Shown: positions 8,253 to 18,964, numbered from the stretch's first letter. The stretch is 64,000 nucleotides of DNA from Xenococcaceae cyanobacterium MO_167.B27 (GCA_030065935.1 JASJCP010000025.1:1-64000), one strand, 5' to 3'. Notes: generated from the sequence alone by a model not told the origin. A program made the numbers and translations.

Positions 8253-9617
8253 TCAAGTGATGACTTGTTGTAGGGTAGTTACAAAATTCGGATAGGAAAT
8301 AGAAGCAGCCTCCGCATGGTGAATTGTACTGGTGTTGCTGGCAACTATAGCAGCGATCGCCAGACTCATGGCAATACGGTGATCGGTATAACTATCCATC
8401 TCTGCTCCTTTCAGGGTTTGACCCCCTGTAATTTCTAAGCCATCAGGCAATTCTGTAACTTTTGCCCCCATTTTAGTTAATTCTGATGCCATTACGGCTA
8501 GGCGATCGCTTTCTTTGACTCTCAATTCCGCAGCATCTTTGATTACAGTTGTACCTTCAGCCAGAGTAGCAGCCACAGCTAAGATGGGTATTTCATCAAT
8601 CAAACGAGGAATCAGATCACCACCAATAGTGCAAGCTTTCAGCTTACTGTGTTTAACTCTCAAGTCCGCTACTGGTTCTCCTGCAACTAGGCGTTTATTT
8701 TCTTGAGAGATATCTGCTTCCATCATTGCCAAGACTTCTAGGATACCTGTACGAGTGGGATTAACTCCTACATTGGTAATTACTAACTCTGAGCCTGGAG
8801 CGATCGCTCCAGCCACCAGCCAAAAAGCAGCAGAACTAATATCCCCAGGTACTATCACCTTTTGACCTCGTAGAGTAGGTTGTCCTGTAATAGTTACACT
8901 GTTGGTTTTAGAATTAATTTCTAACTCTGCTCCAAAAGCCTGTAACATTCTTTCACTATGATCGCGGGATAAAGCTGGTTCTGTTACTGTAGTTTTGCCT
9001 TCTACCATCAAGCCAGCCAGTAACACACAGGATTTTACTTGAGCCGATGCTACAGGAGAGAGATAGTGTATGGGTTTGAGTGTTGTCCCTTTAACAGCCA
9101 GAGGAGCGAGAGCATTATCTTTTCTACCCCAAATATTTGCTCCCATTTGTACCAGGGGTTTAACCACACGGGACATAGGACGCGAGCGCAAAGAATTATC
9201 CCCAGTCACCACGAAAAAGCGATCGCTATGGGATGCTAAAATTCCTAACATCAATCGCATGGTAGTTCCTGAATTGCCAGCATCTAAGACATCTAAAGGT
9301 TCTCTGAGGTTGCCTAGTCCTACACCTTGAACCACCACCTTTTTAGTATTGAGTTTTCCTATTTTTGCTCCCATAGCCCGAAAACATTGTGCGGTACTAC
9401 GGGGGTCTTCTCCTAGCAATAATCCTTCAATAATTGTCTCTCCCTCAGCGATCGCTCCTAACATTAAGGAGCGGTGAGAGATGGATTTATCTCCAGGGAC
9501 GGTAATACTACCTTTTAGAGCCAGTCCCGAGCTAGAAGGAGTAATAACTAAATCTTGAGAATGGTCTGGTCGATCTTGGATAGTAATAGGAGAGATTGAC
9601 ATGAGTATGGCTGGCAA
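8253..9617 (-). CDS. aroA: 3-phosphoshikimate 1-carboxyvinyltransferase (EPSP synthase)
   Basis: The enzyme joins phosphoenolpyruvate to shikimate 3-phosphate in the shikimate pathway. Motifs visible: [20 protein letters not shown] (about 38-57), [19 protein letters not shown] (about 109-127, glyphosate/PEP-binding region with Gly-Thr-Thr), [12 protein letters not shown] (about 373) and [14 protein letters not shown] (about 420). Length 454 is normal. An internal ATG at codon 6 is an alternative start. It lies divergent from pnp and about 90 bp upstream of mreB; cotranscription with mreB is possible but not shown. Confidence 0.95.
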   Translation of the reverse strand: MPAILMSISPITIQDRPDHSQDLVITPSSSGLALKGSITVPGDKSISHRSLMLGAIAEGETIIEGLLLGEDPRSTAQCFRAMGAKIGKLNTKKVVVQGVGLGNLREPLDVLDAGNSGTTMRLMLGILASHSDRFFVVTGDNSLRSRPMSRVVKPLVQMGANIWGRKDNALAPLAVKGTTLKPIHYLSPVASAQVKSCVLLAGLMVEGKTTVTEPALSRDHSERMLQAFGAELEINSKTNSVTITGQPTLRGQKVIVPGDISSAAFWLVAGAIAPGSELVITNVGVNPTRTGILEVLAMMEADISQENKRLVAGEPVADLRVKHSKLKACTIGGDLIPRLIDEIPILAVAATLAEGTTVIKDAAELRVKESDRLAVMASELTKMGAKVTELPDGLEITGGQTLKGAEMDSYTDHRIAMSLAIAAIVASNTSTIHHAEAASISYPNFVTTLQQVIT

Positions 9618-9838
9618 ACAATATTCGTAGCCGATTTTAGCAGAATTTTTAGAGGATAATTTATCTGTTGCAATGTTAAGAACAGTTAAAGAGATTTCAG
9701 TAAAATCCTTGTCACATCAAGCACATACAGCTATTGCCAGACAACAATCTTGGAACTTTAGTGGGCAGGATTTACCTTCAAGATAGTGTTAGGATCGCAT
9801 CAATATAGCAAAGAGAAAGAGAAAGGAAAATAAACTTA

Positions 9839-11989
9839 ATGCAAGAATTTGACAAGTTGATATCCTTTGATGGTAGGGATATTGGGCTGAAGGTTGGCTT
9901 GCTCGCACCACAAGCAGGCGGTTCAGTTCTAATTCAGTCAAGAGATACAGCAGTACTAGTTACTGCAACTCAGTCTAAGGGAAGAGAAGGAATTGATTTT
10001 TTACCCCTCATAGTTGATTACGAAGAAAAATTGTACGCTGTAGGTCGTATTCCTGGGGGATTCTTGAGAAGGGAAGGCAGACCACCTGAAAAAGCTATCC
10101 TGACTAGTAGATTAATAGATCGTCCTTTGCGTCCTCTTTTTCCTTCTTGGTTACGAGATGATATTCAGATTGTAGCTACCACCATGTCTATGGATGAGGA
10201 AGTCCCACCAGATGTTTTAGCCGTCACAGGGTCTTCTATAGCAGTACTGTTGGCACAAATCCCCTTTTATGGACCAATGGCAGCAGTAAGAGTAGGTCTA
10301 GTGGGAGATGATTTTATTATCAATCCTACTTATAAAGAAATCGAAAAGGGGGATTTAGACCTAGTAGTAGCAGGTAGCCCTAATGGAGTGGTAATGGTAG
10401 AAGCAGGAGCAAACCAACTGCCAGAAGAAGATATCATTGAGGCGATAGACTTTGGTTACGAAGCAGTACAAGAACTAATACAAGAACAAAGAAACTTAAT
10501 CAAAGAATTGGGGATTGAAATTGCTACTGCTGAACCTCCCGAAGTTAATCAAGAATTACATAACTTTATTAACGAGAAGGCTAGTGATGAAATCAAGAAA
10601 GTGTTAGCTCAATACGACCTAGATAAAAATGGTCGAGATGAACTTTTAGATAATATCAAAGCTAGCAAAATCGAAGATGCGATCGCCGAACTTCCTGAAG
10701 AAGACCCCCTCAAAATAGCTACCACCGAATACCCGAAAGCAGTTCCGACTCTCTTTAAATCTCTGACTAAAAAGCTAATGCGGAGTCAGATTATTGAAGA
10801 AGGAATCAGAGTTGACGGACGCAAACTAGACCAAGTAAGACCTATTACTTGTCGAACTAGTATCCTCCCCCAAAGAGTCCACGGTTGCGGATTATTCAAA
10901 AGAGGCTTAACTCAAGTTCTTTCTATTGCTACTTTGGGAACTTCGGGAGATGCTCAAGATTTAGGTGATGACCTCCATCCCGAATCAGAAAAACGCTATA
11001 TTCATCACTACAATTTTCCTCCCTTCTCTGTAGGAGAGACAAAACCCTTACGTTCTCCTGGTCGTAGAGAAATTGGTCACGGAGCATTAGCAGAACGTTC
11101 CTTAGTTCCTGTATTACCACCCCAAGAAGAATTCCCCTATGTGTTGCGGGTAGTCTCAGAAGTTCTGTCTTCTAATGGCTCTACCTCTATGGGTTCAGTA
11201 TGTGGCTCGACCCTAGCTCTGATGGATGCTGGTGTACCCATTATTAAACCCGTAAGCGGTGCAGCTATGGGTTTAATCAAAGAAGGGGATGAAGTTCGTA
11301 TTCTCACCGATATTCAAGGTATTGAAGACTTTTTAGGAGATATGGACTTTAAAGTAGCAGGAACAGATAGCGGAATTACTGCTTTACAGATGGATATGAA
11401 AATTACTGGCTTATCTATGGATACTGTTGCTAAAGCAATTCATCAAGCCAAACCTGCTCGGCTACATATCCTAGAGGAAATGCTCAAAGCTATTCCTGAA
11501 CCCCGTACAGAGCTTTCCCCCTATGCACCACGGTTGTTAACTATGAGGATCGATCCTGACCTCATTGGTATGGTGATTGGTCCTTCTGGTAAAACTATTA
11601 AAGCGATTGTGGAACAAACTGATACCAAAATTGATATTGAAGATGATGGTACAGTAATCATCGCAGCCGTTGAAGCTCATAAAGCAGAAAAAGCCCGAAA
11701 ACTGATCTTTAACATGACTCGAAAGCTTAATGAAGGAGATGTTTATCTCGGTAAAGTGACTCGAATTATTGATATTGGGGCTTTTGTCGAGGTTTTACCT
11801 GGTAAAGAGGGGATGATCCACATTTCCCAATTAGCTGAAGGTAGAGTCGGAAAAGTAGAAGATGAAGTTGCAGTGGGGGATGAAATTGTTGTTAAAGTTA
11901 GAGGCTTTGACAATAAAGGTCGTCTTAACCTCACCAGATTGGGTATTCATCCCGAGGAAGCAGCAGAAGCCAGAGCAGCAGCAGTGTAG
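9839..11989 (+). CDS. pnp: Polyribonucleotide nucleotidyltransferase (PNPase)
   Basis: The 716-residue exoribonuclease degrades RNA 3' to 5' by phosphorolysis and can add 3' tails. Domain order is standard: first RNase PH domain ([20 protein letters not shown] at the start, [20 protein letters not shown]), helical linker, second RNase PH domain ([40 protein letters not shown] near 500), KH domain ([15 protein letters not shown] near 580) and C-terminal S1 domain ([20 protein letters not shown] near 640). The S1 domain ends at RAAAV without a long tail. A purine-rich GAAAGGAAAATAAACTTA precedes the ATG. Confidence 0.97.
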   Translation: MQEFDKLISFDGRDIGLKVGLLAPQAGGSVLIQSRDTAVLVTATQSKGREGIDFLPLIVDYEEKLYAVGRIPGGFLRREGRPPEKAILTSRLIDRPLRPLFPSWLRDDIQIVATTMSMDEEVPPDVLAVTGSSIAVLLAQIPFYGPMAAVRVGLVGDDFIINPTYKEIEKGDLDLVVAGSPNGVVMVEAGANQLPEEDIIEAIDFGYEAVQELIQEQRNLIKELGIEIATAEPPEVNQELHNFINEKASDEIKKVLAQYDLDKNGRDELLDNIKASKIEDAIAELPEEDPLKIATTEYPKAVPTLFKSLTKKLMRSQIIEEGIRVDGRKLDQVRPITCRTSILPQRVHGCGLFKRGLTQVLSIATLGTSGDAQDLGDDLHPESEKRYIHHYNFPPFSVGETKPLRSPGRREIGHGALAERSLVPVLPPQEEFPYVLRVVSEVLSSNGSTSMGSVCGSTLALMDAGVPIIKPVSGAAMGLIKEGDEVRILTDIQGIEDFLGDMDFKVAGTDSGITALQMDMKITGLSMDTVAKAIHQAKPARLHILEEMLKAIPEPRTELSPYAPRLLTMRIDPDLIGMVIGPSGKTIKAIVEQTDTKIDIEDDGTVIIAAVEAHKAEKARKLIFNMTRKLNEGDVYLGKVTRIIDIGAFVEVLPGKEGMIHISQLAEGRVGKVEDEVAVGDEIVVKVRGFDNKGRLNLTRLGIHPEEAAEARAAAV

Positions 11990-12159
11990 TTAGATAAATT
12001 AGTAATAAGTAATCAGTAACCAGTAACCAGTCATCAGATCCAACTGCTTACTGGTTATTGTTTATGAATTTGTTGCTTGGGAAATTTATTACGACTATCA
12101 GAACTACCTTTACTTTCTAGAATTTTACCGCTCACAGCATTGTTCTAGATAGAGTTAAG

Positions 12160-12192
12160 GAGGAGGAAATTCAATATTTTGATTTCCTCCTC
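12160..12192. terminator. Stem-loop between convergent genes
   Basis: A perfect 11-bp stem (GAGGAGGAAAT / ATTTCCTCCTC) with an 11-base loop lies between the converging pnp and transporter genes. There is no good T-run on either side, so it may be a weak terminator or an RNA 3'-end stabiliser. Confidence 0.5.
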
Positions 12193-12216
12193 TGCTAAGT
12201 AATCGATACGGAAATT

Positions 12217-13890
12217 TTACATACGCATAATTAAGCTTCCCGCAATCGTTAATAAGACGTTGGCAAAGGCATAGGCTCCAGTGTAACCCAAGGCAGGTAT
12301 AGAACTTTTGGCTTCTGAAGTAACAATCTTTAATGATGCTCCACTAGTCATTGAACCAGTAATTCCTCCCATCAATAAGACTGGAGAAATTTTTAAGATA
12401 TAACGCCCGAAAAAATAAGCAATAATTACTGGCAAACAGGTTACTAAAACTCCTGAAATCAAGAGCGTCAGACCCACAGATTGTAAGGTCGGCAGGAAAG
12501 TCTGACCAGCTTTTAACCCTACCCCAGCCATGAAAATAAGCAACCCCAATTCTGTAAACAACCAAATTACTCCTGCAGGAACTCGTCCAAAAGTAGGACG
12601 AATTGAGCGCAGATAGCCGACAATTAAACCAGCACTCAACAAACCTCCTGCCGATCCTAACCCTAGAGACAGTCCTCCTAATTTAATGGCCAAAGTTCCT
12701 AACAATCCACCCACAGCAATTCCCAGACCCATAGTAATCAAATCTGTTTCATCAATCTGTCTTTCTAAATAGCCCAATCGCTTCGCCAGTCTTTCTAAAT
12801 TGGCCTGGGGACCTGTTAGCCAGAGGACATCACCATTGAGGACTTTAACATGGGGTTTTAGGGGTATATTGACCCCTAATCGCTTAATTTTGGAGAGTAC
12901 ACAGCCATAATTCTCACTGATAGCTAATTTTTTTAGTCTCAATCCTTTTGGTTTGAGTTTATGAACCACAATTTGGGCACTTTCGCTAGGAAGATCTAGT
13001 AAGTCATCTTCAGCTATTTCTGGTCCAAGTGCATCCCAAGCTCCTACTAATTGGTTTAGATAGCCTACCAGCGTTACGCGATCTCCTAATTGTAAAGTAG
13101 TATCAGGAGTTATGGGTACAAATTCATGGTCTCGTTTAATTTTGACAACCGTGACTTCCCCTGGAACCATTTCGTAGAGTTTCAACAATCGACGATTTGT
13201 TAAGTCAGGTTTAGTAACGTGGTAAGCCCTGGTGAGAATAGTACGACTAGCTTTCTGATTCTTGCTTTCATCAGCGTTAATAGTTTGACGTTCTAACTCA
13301 GCTGCTTCCTGAGTCAAATTGATTCCCAATAATCTTGGTAAAAAGCGAATAATCGCGATTAACCCCACCAAACCAAAGATATAGGTAATGGCATAACCTG
13401 TATTGATATTTCCGATCAGTTCATCAGTGGTCAAACCTTCTGGAATCGGAATCTGACCAGCTTGAACAGCTGCTTGGGCTGCCGCTAAGGTAGGAGTACT
13501 AGTCATTCCTCCTGCTAATAGTCCCGCAGGAATCCCTGGTGCAAACCCGAAAACTTTGGACATTCCTAAAGCAACAGCAAATCCTGTCCCTGTAACTACC
13601 AGAGCCAGTACTAGATATTTTAATCCTTGGGTGAATAAGACTTGAAAAAATTTTGGACCTGCTTGATAACCAACTGAAGCGATAAAAAGAGTAAATCCTA
13701 ATGATTGGATCACGGGAGAGATTGCATAGTCAAACTGACCCAAAATCAATCCTACTAACAACACCCCAGCCACTGAGCCAACATCGAAGCTGCCGATTTT
13801 GATTTGCCCTACCAAATAGCCCAAGCCAATGACTAGAAACAGTAGGCTAATTTGATCGGTCTGGAGAAAGTTATCAATATATGCGCTCAT
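12217..13890 (-). CDS. AspT/YidE/YbjL-family membrane transporter with TrkA-C domains
   Basis: The 557-residue protein has the internally duplicated layout of the aspartate:alanine exchanger (AAE) family: five to six N-terminal helices (about 15-185) including the motif GYQAGPKFFQ and LLAGGMTSTPTLAAA, two soluble TrkA-C (RCK_C) modules (about 230-370, with VPITPDTTLQLGDRVTLVG), then a second hydrophobic half (about 385-557) with GLKAGQTFLP and MGGITGSMTSGASL. The paired GGM/ITxSxTS loops are the conserved re-entrant elements. Substrate is unknown; an organic anion exchanger is likely. The RCK_C modules suggest ligand control. Its upstream DNA is occupied by mobile-element debris. Confidence 0.85.
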   Translation of the reverse strand: MSAYIDNFLQTDQISLLFLVIGLGYLVGQIKIGSFDVGSVAGVLLVGLILGQFDYAISPVIQSLGFTLFIASVGYQAGPKFFQVLFTQGLKYLVLALVVTGTGFAVALGMSKVFGFAPGIPAGLLAGGMTSTPTLAAAQAAVQAGQIPIPEGLTTDELIGNINTGYAITYIFGLVGLIAIIRFLPRLLGINLTQEAAELERQTINADESKNQKASRTILTRAYHVTKPDLTNRRLLKLYEMVPGEVTVVKIKRDHEFVPITPDTTLQLGDRVTLVGYLNQLVGAWDALGPEIAEDDLLDLPSESAQIVVHKLKPKGLRLKKLAISENYGCVLSKIKRLGVNIPLKPHVKVLNGDVLWLTGPQANLERLAKRLGYLERQIDETDLITMGLGIAVGGLLGTLAIKLGGLSLGLGSAGGLLSAGLIVGYLRSIRPTFGRVPAGVIWLFTELGLLIFMAGVGLKAGQTFLPTLQSVGLTLLISGVLVTCLPVIIAYFFGRYILKISPVLLMGGITGSMTSGASLKIVTSEAKSSIPALGYTGAYAFANVLLTIAGSLIMRM

Positions 13891-13957
13891 TTTTTACTTA
13901 TTCTGAAATAAATATTGAATTTCCGGTAGTCTCTGCAAACTGACTGGGTTGCTTCAA

Positions 13958-14184
13958 TTAACCGCTTTTAGGAATAGGAGCAGTAATTAAAAATCTCCAA
14001 CGGCTCGATTGGGTATGCCGAGGGAACCTAAGCACCCCTCTCGCCCAATTTAATTGATTGGTTGTTAAGCCAATTTTCATAGCAGGAGTAACTTCTTTAT
14101 ATCTTTTTTTAAACTTATTTTTTGAGCCAGTTAAATCTTGACGAAGACTTTTATGAAACTGACAGTAATTATAGTCAATTGAAT
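13958..14184 (-). pseudogene. C-terminal remnant of a DDE transposase
   Basis: An open frame without a start codon (open from about 14184 to TAA at 13958-13960) encodes DYNYCQFHKSLRQDLTG, then VTPAMKIGLTTNQLNWARGV and LRFPRH. The YNxCxxHxSLR ... TPAMxxGLT pattern is the conserved C-terminus of a common cyanobacterial transposase group containing the last catalytic region. An ATG at MKIG would give only 40 residues. The upstream part is gone, replaced near 14222 by an intron-like fragment. Confidence 0.65.
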
Positions 14185-14221
14185 TTTATTATTTGTTGAT
14201 TGAAAAGTCAAAAGTTTTACC

Positions 14222-14290
14222 ATTTCACGCTCGGTTCGGAAAGGAAGGGTAAGCTGGAAACAGCTACCTCGACCTTAACCCCAAACCAAT
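14222..14290 (+). pseudogene. Possible group II intron 3'-end remnant (domain V/VI)
   Basis: CACGCTCGGTTCGG near 14226-14239 resembles the 3' half of a group II intron domain V. It is followed by a domain-VI-like hairpin GGTAAGCTGGAAACAGCTACC with an unpaired A, and ends in ACCTTAACCCC. The 5' half of domain V (expected GAGCGTG) is not upstream, and no reverse-transcriptase frame is present. If the call is right, it is a cut-down intron tail next to the transposase remnant. Confidence 0.4.
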
Positions 14291-14716
14291 TAATCACAAT
14301 GAGCGACAGCCTTGATGGTTGGGTCAATAATTAGAGACGGCGAATTGTGACCACTTCGTTTTAACTGGTTCAATACTTAAATTGAAGTAAGAAGTAATTT
14401 AAGTTATATAACTTGATATTTTTGGCTATTAAGCTTGAATAATGCCAGAAATACTCAATTTATTTATTGATGTCGTTTAACAGTATTATATTAAAGTAAA
14501 TTTAGGAATAATATATAGCTTATCCCTATAAAAAGTAGAAGACAAAAGTAAAACTCGTATAAATAGCTAATAATTCTATATTTTGCTATTTGTAACGAAT
14601 TTATCTATTTCTGTAGTTTAACAGTATTACGATAAAGTTCTCGGAAATCAATGATTTTCCCAGACTGACAAAAGAGGGATAATTAGAACAAAAGGCTAAC
14701 TTCAATATTACATTTA
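14291..14716. other. AT-rich intergenic stretch, no gene seen
   Basis: About 425 bp upstream of the mobile-element debris and downstream of the 490-residue gene. It is AT-rich with scattered near-repeats of AACAGTATTA (near 14477 and 14620). No frame, RNA or terminator of good quality was recognised. Confidence 0.5.
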
Positions 14717-16189
14717 TTAACGCAAATTAGTATCAATATCCGATACATTATTATTTAATCGAGTTAATAAATTTGGAATAAAGTATTCGATAAATCCCGC
14801 TATTGTAGAAATAACTGATATTCTCCAACTATTTTGTTCTATGTCATCAGTTAAAATATTTGTTAAATCAGGAATATAGTTTGATTTAATCATTGCATAA
14901 ACTAATATTCCAGAAATAACTGCAATATATATTCGTATAGTTGCAGATTGATTTATATTGATATCTTCAATTAATCCAAGATTACTACTTTTTATCGCAG
15001 ATGACAATAAACCGCCTAGTGAACTAAATAGTACAGCTATTAGAATATCATTGGGAATATTGAAATCAATAATTATATTTTGAGATAATTTAGGAATTGT
15101 CGCGAGAAGTATTGTTACAAATATCAAGATAATAAATGTTTTAAAGCTTGATAATAAATATTCTAATCTATCCTTTTTAATTCTATAATTAATTACACTT
15201 TGTTTTGCTTTTTTCAGAGTATTTTCAATGATTTCATCAACTTTAATACCTCGATCAGTATTATCATCACCATCATTAGTCATGGAACTATCATTTAATC
15301 TAATCGCAGTATATATAGCATGTGCAATTTGATAATTTACACTTTCTGGATTGTCAAAACCTTTGGTTTGACTTGCATATATTTCAATAATTTGATGAGT
15401 AAATTTGTCGAATCTTTTTAGTATCTCCTGTTTTCCTGCATAAGTTACGTAGCCACTTTCATAAATTCCTTGTGCCAGATAAATAACATAGTTTTTATTA
15501 ATTTTATAAATAGAAATTATTTTATGTCCTTCAAAATCAGCTTGTCCACATTTGAATTTTTTTTTCACCTTATTAAGGTTACCCCATACTTGTTCTTCTT
15601 CTTCTTCTGCTTCTTCTTCTCCTTCTTTTTTTTGTTCGTTTTCACAAGCTCTATTTCTATTTTTTGGGTGCCAAATAAACTTATTTTTAATATTCTCTAA
15701 TGTAAGATTGAACATTATTGGTGCGAATGTTAAGACAAAAATAAACCCATAAAAAATTATACTTGGAATTAAATTACCTAGTACTGTAAAAATATTATAT
15801 TTTTCTAATTGGCTTTGAACTTCTTCAGCAAAATTATTTAGTTCTCTTCCATTTAAATCTTTATCGGTTAAAGTCATTAATGAGTCTTTTAAATAAATAA
15901 TATATTGACCATTTTTATTGTTTTTTGTTTCAATATTATCAATATTTATTTGATTATTTAATACCTTATTTTTAAATTCATCTGAAATCTTTTTAGCTCT
16001 GTTTTCCTTAGTATAAGTAACTAATTCAGATTGGAACTCAATAATTATTGCATCTCCCAATTTTACGATACTATCTTGACCATTTTTAGCTTGACTATTT
16101 TCAGCTTGAGAGTATGCAGATGTTAAAAATACTACTGTTAAAAAGGTTAATATTACTATTATAAATTTATGCTTCAAAAACTTGATCAT
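14717..16189 (-). CDS. Unknown multi-pass membrane protein with acidic segment
   Basis: No family recognised. The 490 residues show a signal peptide or membrane anchor (about 1-28), an exported domain (about 29-135), a membrane helix (138-163), an acidic low-complexity run of Glu (about 186-200), a soluble domain (about 200-340, with a GYVTYAGKQEILKRFDKF stretch), and three or four C-terminal helices (about 345-475). DNA is more AT-rich than neighbouring genes, which together with flanking mobile debris suggests acquisition by transfer. Its start codon is only 4 bp from a 264-bp inverted-repeat element, so its promoter must lie in or beyond that element. A sensor or channel-like role is only a guess. 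Confidence 0.6.
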   Translation of the reverse strand: MIKFLKHKFIIVILTFLTVVFLTSAYSQAENSQAKNGQDSIVKLGDAIIIEFQSELVTYTKENRAKKISDEFKNKVLNNQINIDNIETKNNKNGQYIIYLKDSLMTLTDKDLNGRELNNFAEEVQSQLEKYNIFTVLGNLIPSIIFYGFIFVLTFAPIMFNLTLENIKNKFIWHPKNRNRACENEQKKEGEEEAEEEEEQVWGNLNKVKKKFKCGQADFEGHKIISIYKINKNYVIYLAQGIYESGYVTYAGKQEILKRFDKFTHQIIEIYASQTKGFDNPESVNYQIAHAIYTAIRLNDSSMTNDGDDNTDRGIKVDEIIENTLKKAKQSVINYRIKKDRLEYLLSSFKTFIILIFVTILLATIPKLSQNIIIDFNIPNDILIAVLFSSLGGLLSSAIKSSNLGLIEDININQSATIRIYIAVISGILVYAMIKSNYIPDLTNILTDDIEQNSWRISVISTIAGFIEYFIPNLLTRLNNNVSDIDTNLR

Positions 16190-16192
16190 AAT

Positions 16193-16456
16193 CAGGGTAA
16201 GCTCATCTAAATTCGTATCAAAAACTAAAGATCAAACTTCAAAGATAGTATCACAAACCTAAAATCCGCTTCATTAAATGTCAATAAGTAACCTTTATTC
16301 TCAATAATACCAAGATTATCTCGTATGTGATTTGAGAAATCTGAAAAATCCTAATTGCGATCACAATAGTTAATTTTTTCCAACTTCAAGAAAAATTGAT
16401 TTAATCAGATTTTTAAGTGACAATTTATATCAAACAAATTAGATGAGCTTACCCTG
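16193..16456. repeat. 264-bp element with perfect 18-bp terminal inverted repeats
   Basis: CAGGGTAAGCTCATCTAA at 16193-16210 is repeated exactly in inverse at 16439-16456. The interior is AT-rich and encodes nothing. Size and ends fit a MITE. No target-site duplication is obvious in the flanks. It abuts the start codon of the 490-residue membrane protein gene (ATG at 16187-16189), so it may carry that gene's promoter or leader. Confidence 0.7.
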
Positions 16457-16644
16457 GAACTTTGAATTTTTAACACATTCTTTAAATAGTCACTAATTAA
16501 TTGATTTCGTCGAATTCCTTTCTGTAACGATCTGATTGTTCTCTAAACTTTACCTTAATATGACCCTTAAAAGCTTACTGTGAAAGAATTAAGCAAGTTT
16601 ATTAAGTCTAGAAACTAGAAAATAAAATCACCATTTGACCTTCT

Positions 16645-16687
16645 AAAAAAGGGCGATCGCTTTTTGACGCAGAGTGTGATCGCCCTA
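16645..16687 (-). terminator. Intrinsic terminator of the SRPBCC gene
   Basis: Read on the minus strand, GGGCGATC pairs with GATCGCCC across a loop of about 20 bases, followed by TTTTTT. It lies about 85 bp past the stop codon of the gene ending at 16771. The stem is built from a HIP1-type GCGATCGC sequence. Confidence 0.75.
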
Positions 16688-16770
16688 TGGCTATATATTA
16701 CAAATTTAAGACTCCTTAACAAATCCATATGATTGCTACCATGTCTAAGATTTCGTTTGGATACTCGCTT

Positions 16771-17268
16771 TTAATATTGAATCAGTCTGGCATTTAGCTT
16801 GTTTGCCAATCCCTTAGCACCCCAACGCATCATCTCATCGTGATTCCAAGCAAGTAATGGTTTGAGAAAAAAAGCTAGAAAATTTATTCCTTTTTGTTTG
16901 GTCTTGGCATCCCAATTATATTGAACTGTTACTATCCCTTCTTCTTCAGTAAAAGTCCATTTGCCTCTGCCTTCTACATCTCCAGTTGCTACAAGTTTAA
17001 TTGATTTAAGATTATCTACCTCAGTAATTTTAGAAGTCATGGATAGTTTATAAGGCAATACTCCTTTCCAAGTTTGTTCGGAGAGGTGATTAATTCCATT
17101 CATATCTCCGAGATCTAAAACCTTCGTACTAACTACTGCTTTCCACCAATCTGGTAAATCTTCAACATTGCAAATGACATCCCAAACTGCTTGCAAAGGT
17201 GCTTCTATTTTCAAGACGGTGACAAAATTATATTCGTTGACTGACATGACCGAGAGGCTATTTATCAA
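16771..17268 (-). CDS. SRPBCC/polyketide-cyclase-like protein
   Basis: The 165 residues fit the START/SRPBCC helix-grip fold: an N-terminal strand (VTVLKIEAPLQAVWDVICNV), then EDLPDWWKAVVSTKVLD, several beta strands, and a long C-terminal helix (LKPLLAWNHDEMMRWGAKGL). The family binds lipids or other hydrophobic ligands in a central cavity. WDVICNVEDLPDWW is the typical opening helix region. No catalytic residue can be named. It is divergent from nadB with only 64 bp between the starts, so the two probably share a promoter region. Confidence 0.75.
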   Translation of the reverse strand: MINSLSVMSVNEYNFVTVLKIEAPLQAVWDVICNVEDLPDWWKAVVSTKVLDLGDMNGINHLSEQTWKGVLPYKLSMTSKITEVDNLKSIKLVATGDVEGRGKWTFTEEEGIVTVQYNWDAKTKQKGINFLAFFLKPLLAWNHDEMMRWGAKGLANKLNARLIQY

Positions 17269-17332
17269 GAAATTATTATTATGACATGATAAAATGCAAT
17301 ATTTTATTTTGAGATTTTGAAGATAGTATAAG

Positions 17333-18964
17333 TTGAAAGATTATTCCCAATTTGATGTATTAGTTATCGGTTCTGGTGCTGCTGGACTCTACGCAGCCTT
17401 GTGTATAGAACCTCGCTATAAAGTAGGATTAATTACTAAAAGTAAACTCAAAACAGGTGCTAGTGGTTGGGCGCAAGGAGGAATTGCAGCAGCAATTAAC
17501 CCTAATGACTCTTATCTGTTGCATCTGGAAGATACTTTAAAAGCTGGTGCCGGATTATGCGATCGCGTAGCGGTAGAATTTTTGGTAACTCATGGAGCTA
17601 AGGCGATCCGCTCTCTGGTAGATATGGGAGTAGCTTTTGACCGCAAAAACGACCACTTAGCGATGACTCTGGAGGCTGCTCATTCTCGTCCTAGAGTACT
17701 CCATGCAGCGGATACAACAGGTAAGGCGATCGTTACTAGTTTGATGGAACAAGTCTTACAACGTTCTAATATTCAGGTATTATCCCAAGCTTTTGCTCTT
17801 AAACTGTGGCTAAATGAAGCAACAGGAAGATGTCAAGGGATTAGTCTGCTTTATAACCACAAAATTACTTGGATTTCTGCTTCAGCCGTAGTTTTAGCTA
17901 CAGGGGGCGGGGGTCAGGTATTTGCTCAAACTACTAATCCTTCGGTGAGTACAGGGGATGGAGTTGCGATCGCCTATCGCAGTGGTGCAACAGTAAGAGA
18001 TTTGGAATTTGTCCAGTTTCATCCTACTGCTTTAACTAAACCAGGCGCACCAAGATTTTTGATTAGTGAAGCAGTTAGAGGAGAAGGAGCGCATTTAATT
18101 GATGAGACGGGAAGACGTTTTGCTTTTGACTATCATCCCCAGGGAGAGTTAGCAGCTAGGGATATTGTCAGTCGAGCCATTTTTACTCACTTACAGAAAA
18201 CAAATACCAATAACGTTTATCTGGATTTAAGACCAATTCCAGAAGCTAAGATTCGCTATCGTTTTCCGAATATAATTCACGTATGTAGTAAGTGGGGTGT
18301 AGATTTATTTAATGAGCCAATTCCTGTAGCTCCTGCTGCTCACTATTGGATGGGGGGAATATTAACAGACACTAATAATTTAACTTCCATTCCTGGTCTA
18401 TATGCTGTGGGGGAAACTGCTAGTACAGGGGTTCACGGTGCAAATCGTTTGGCGAGCAATTCTCTTTTGGAGTGTATTGTCTATGCTCAACAGTTATCTA
18501 ATTTAACTATCAAGCCAGTAGAAACAGAGCTTATATCACCATCAGTACAAGTAATAGAAACTAGTTTTCCTATCGAAGAAGTTAAGAAGATTAGAGAAGA
18601 ATTACCTGTTTTAGTGTGGCAAAGTGCAGGTATTTGTCGTACTGAGAAAGTTTTAGAAAATGCGATCGCAAAAATTCAATCTTGGCGTACTTACTTACGC
18701 TCTCTTCCTTGGAATAAATATCTAGAGCAGTTATCTCCCACTCAAACTGTTGAATTTACTTTCCCTGAAGCAGAAACTAATTTAAGGCTCTATGCAGAAA
18801 CCCTTAATTTGTTAGATATTGCTTACTTAATTCTCCAAAGTGCTGTATTTCGTACTGAAAGCCGAGGTGGTCATTATCGTCTAGATTATCCTGAAACCGA
18901 TCCATTGTGGCAAGTCCATACATTAGTTAAAAGGGATAGTTGGCAAAAATCAATTATTAATTAA
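17333..18964 (+). CDS. nadB: L-aspartate oxidase
   Basis: The flavoenzyme oxidises L-aspartate to iminoaspartate, first step of NAD synthesis. The 543 residues show the FAD dinucleotide fold VLVIGSGAAGLYAALCIE (about 9-26), GASGWAQGGIAAAI (about 43-56), AAHSRPRVLHAADTTGKAIV (about 114-133), the active-site region QFHPTAL and ISEAVRGEGAHLID, and the C-terminal flavin motif YAVGETASTGVHGANRLASN (about 362-381). An in-frame TAG lies three codons upstream, and no ATG or GTG is available before the FAD motif, so TTG at 17333 is the start. Its neighbour upstream is divergent. Confidence 0.95.
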   Translation: MKDYSQFDVLVIGSGAAGLYAALCIEPRYKVGLITKSKLKTGASGWAQGGIAAAINPNDSYLLHLEDTLKAGAGLCDRVAVEFLVTHGAKAIRSLVDMGVAFDRKNDHLAMTLEAAHSRPRVLHAADTTGKAIVTSLMEQVLQRSNIQVLSQAFALKLWLNEATGRCQGISLLYNHKITWISASAVVLATGGGGQVFAQTTNPSVSTGDGVAIAYRSGATVRDLEFVQFHPTALTKPGAPRFLISEAVRGEGAHLIDETGRRFAFDYHPQGELAARDIVSRAIFTHLQKTNTNNVYLDLRPIPEAKIRYRFPNIIHVCSKWGVDLFNEPIPVAPAAHYWMGGILTDTNNLTSIPGLYAVGETASTGVHGANRLASNSLLECIVYAQQLSNLTIKPVETELISPSVQVIETSFPIEEVKKIREELPVLVWQSAGICRTEKVLENAIAKIQSWRTYLRSLPWNKYLEQLSPTQTVEFTFPEAETNLRLYAETLNLLDIAYLILQSAVFRTESRGGHYRLDYPETDPLWQVHTLVKRDSWQKSIIN

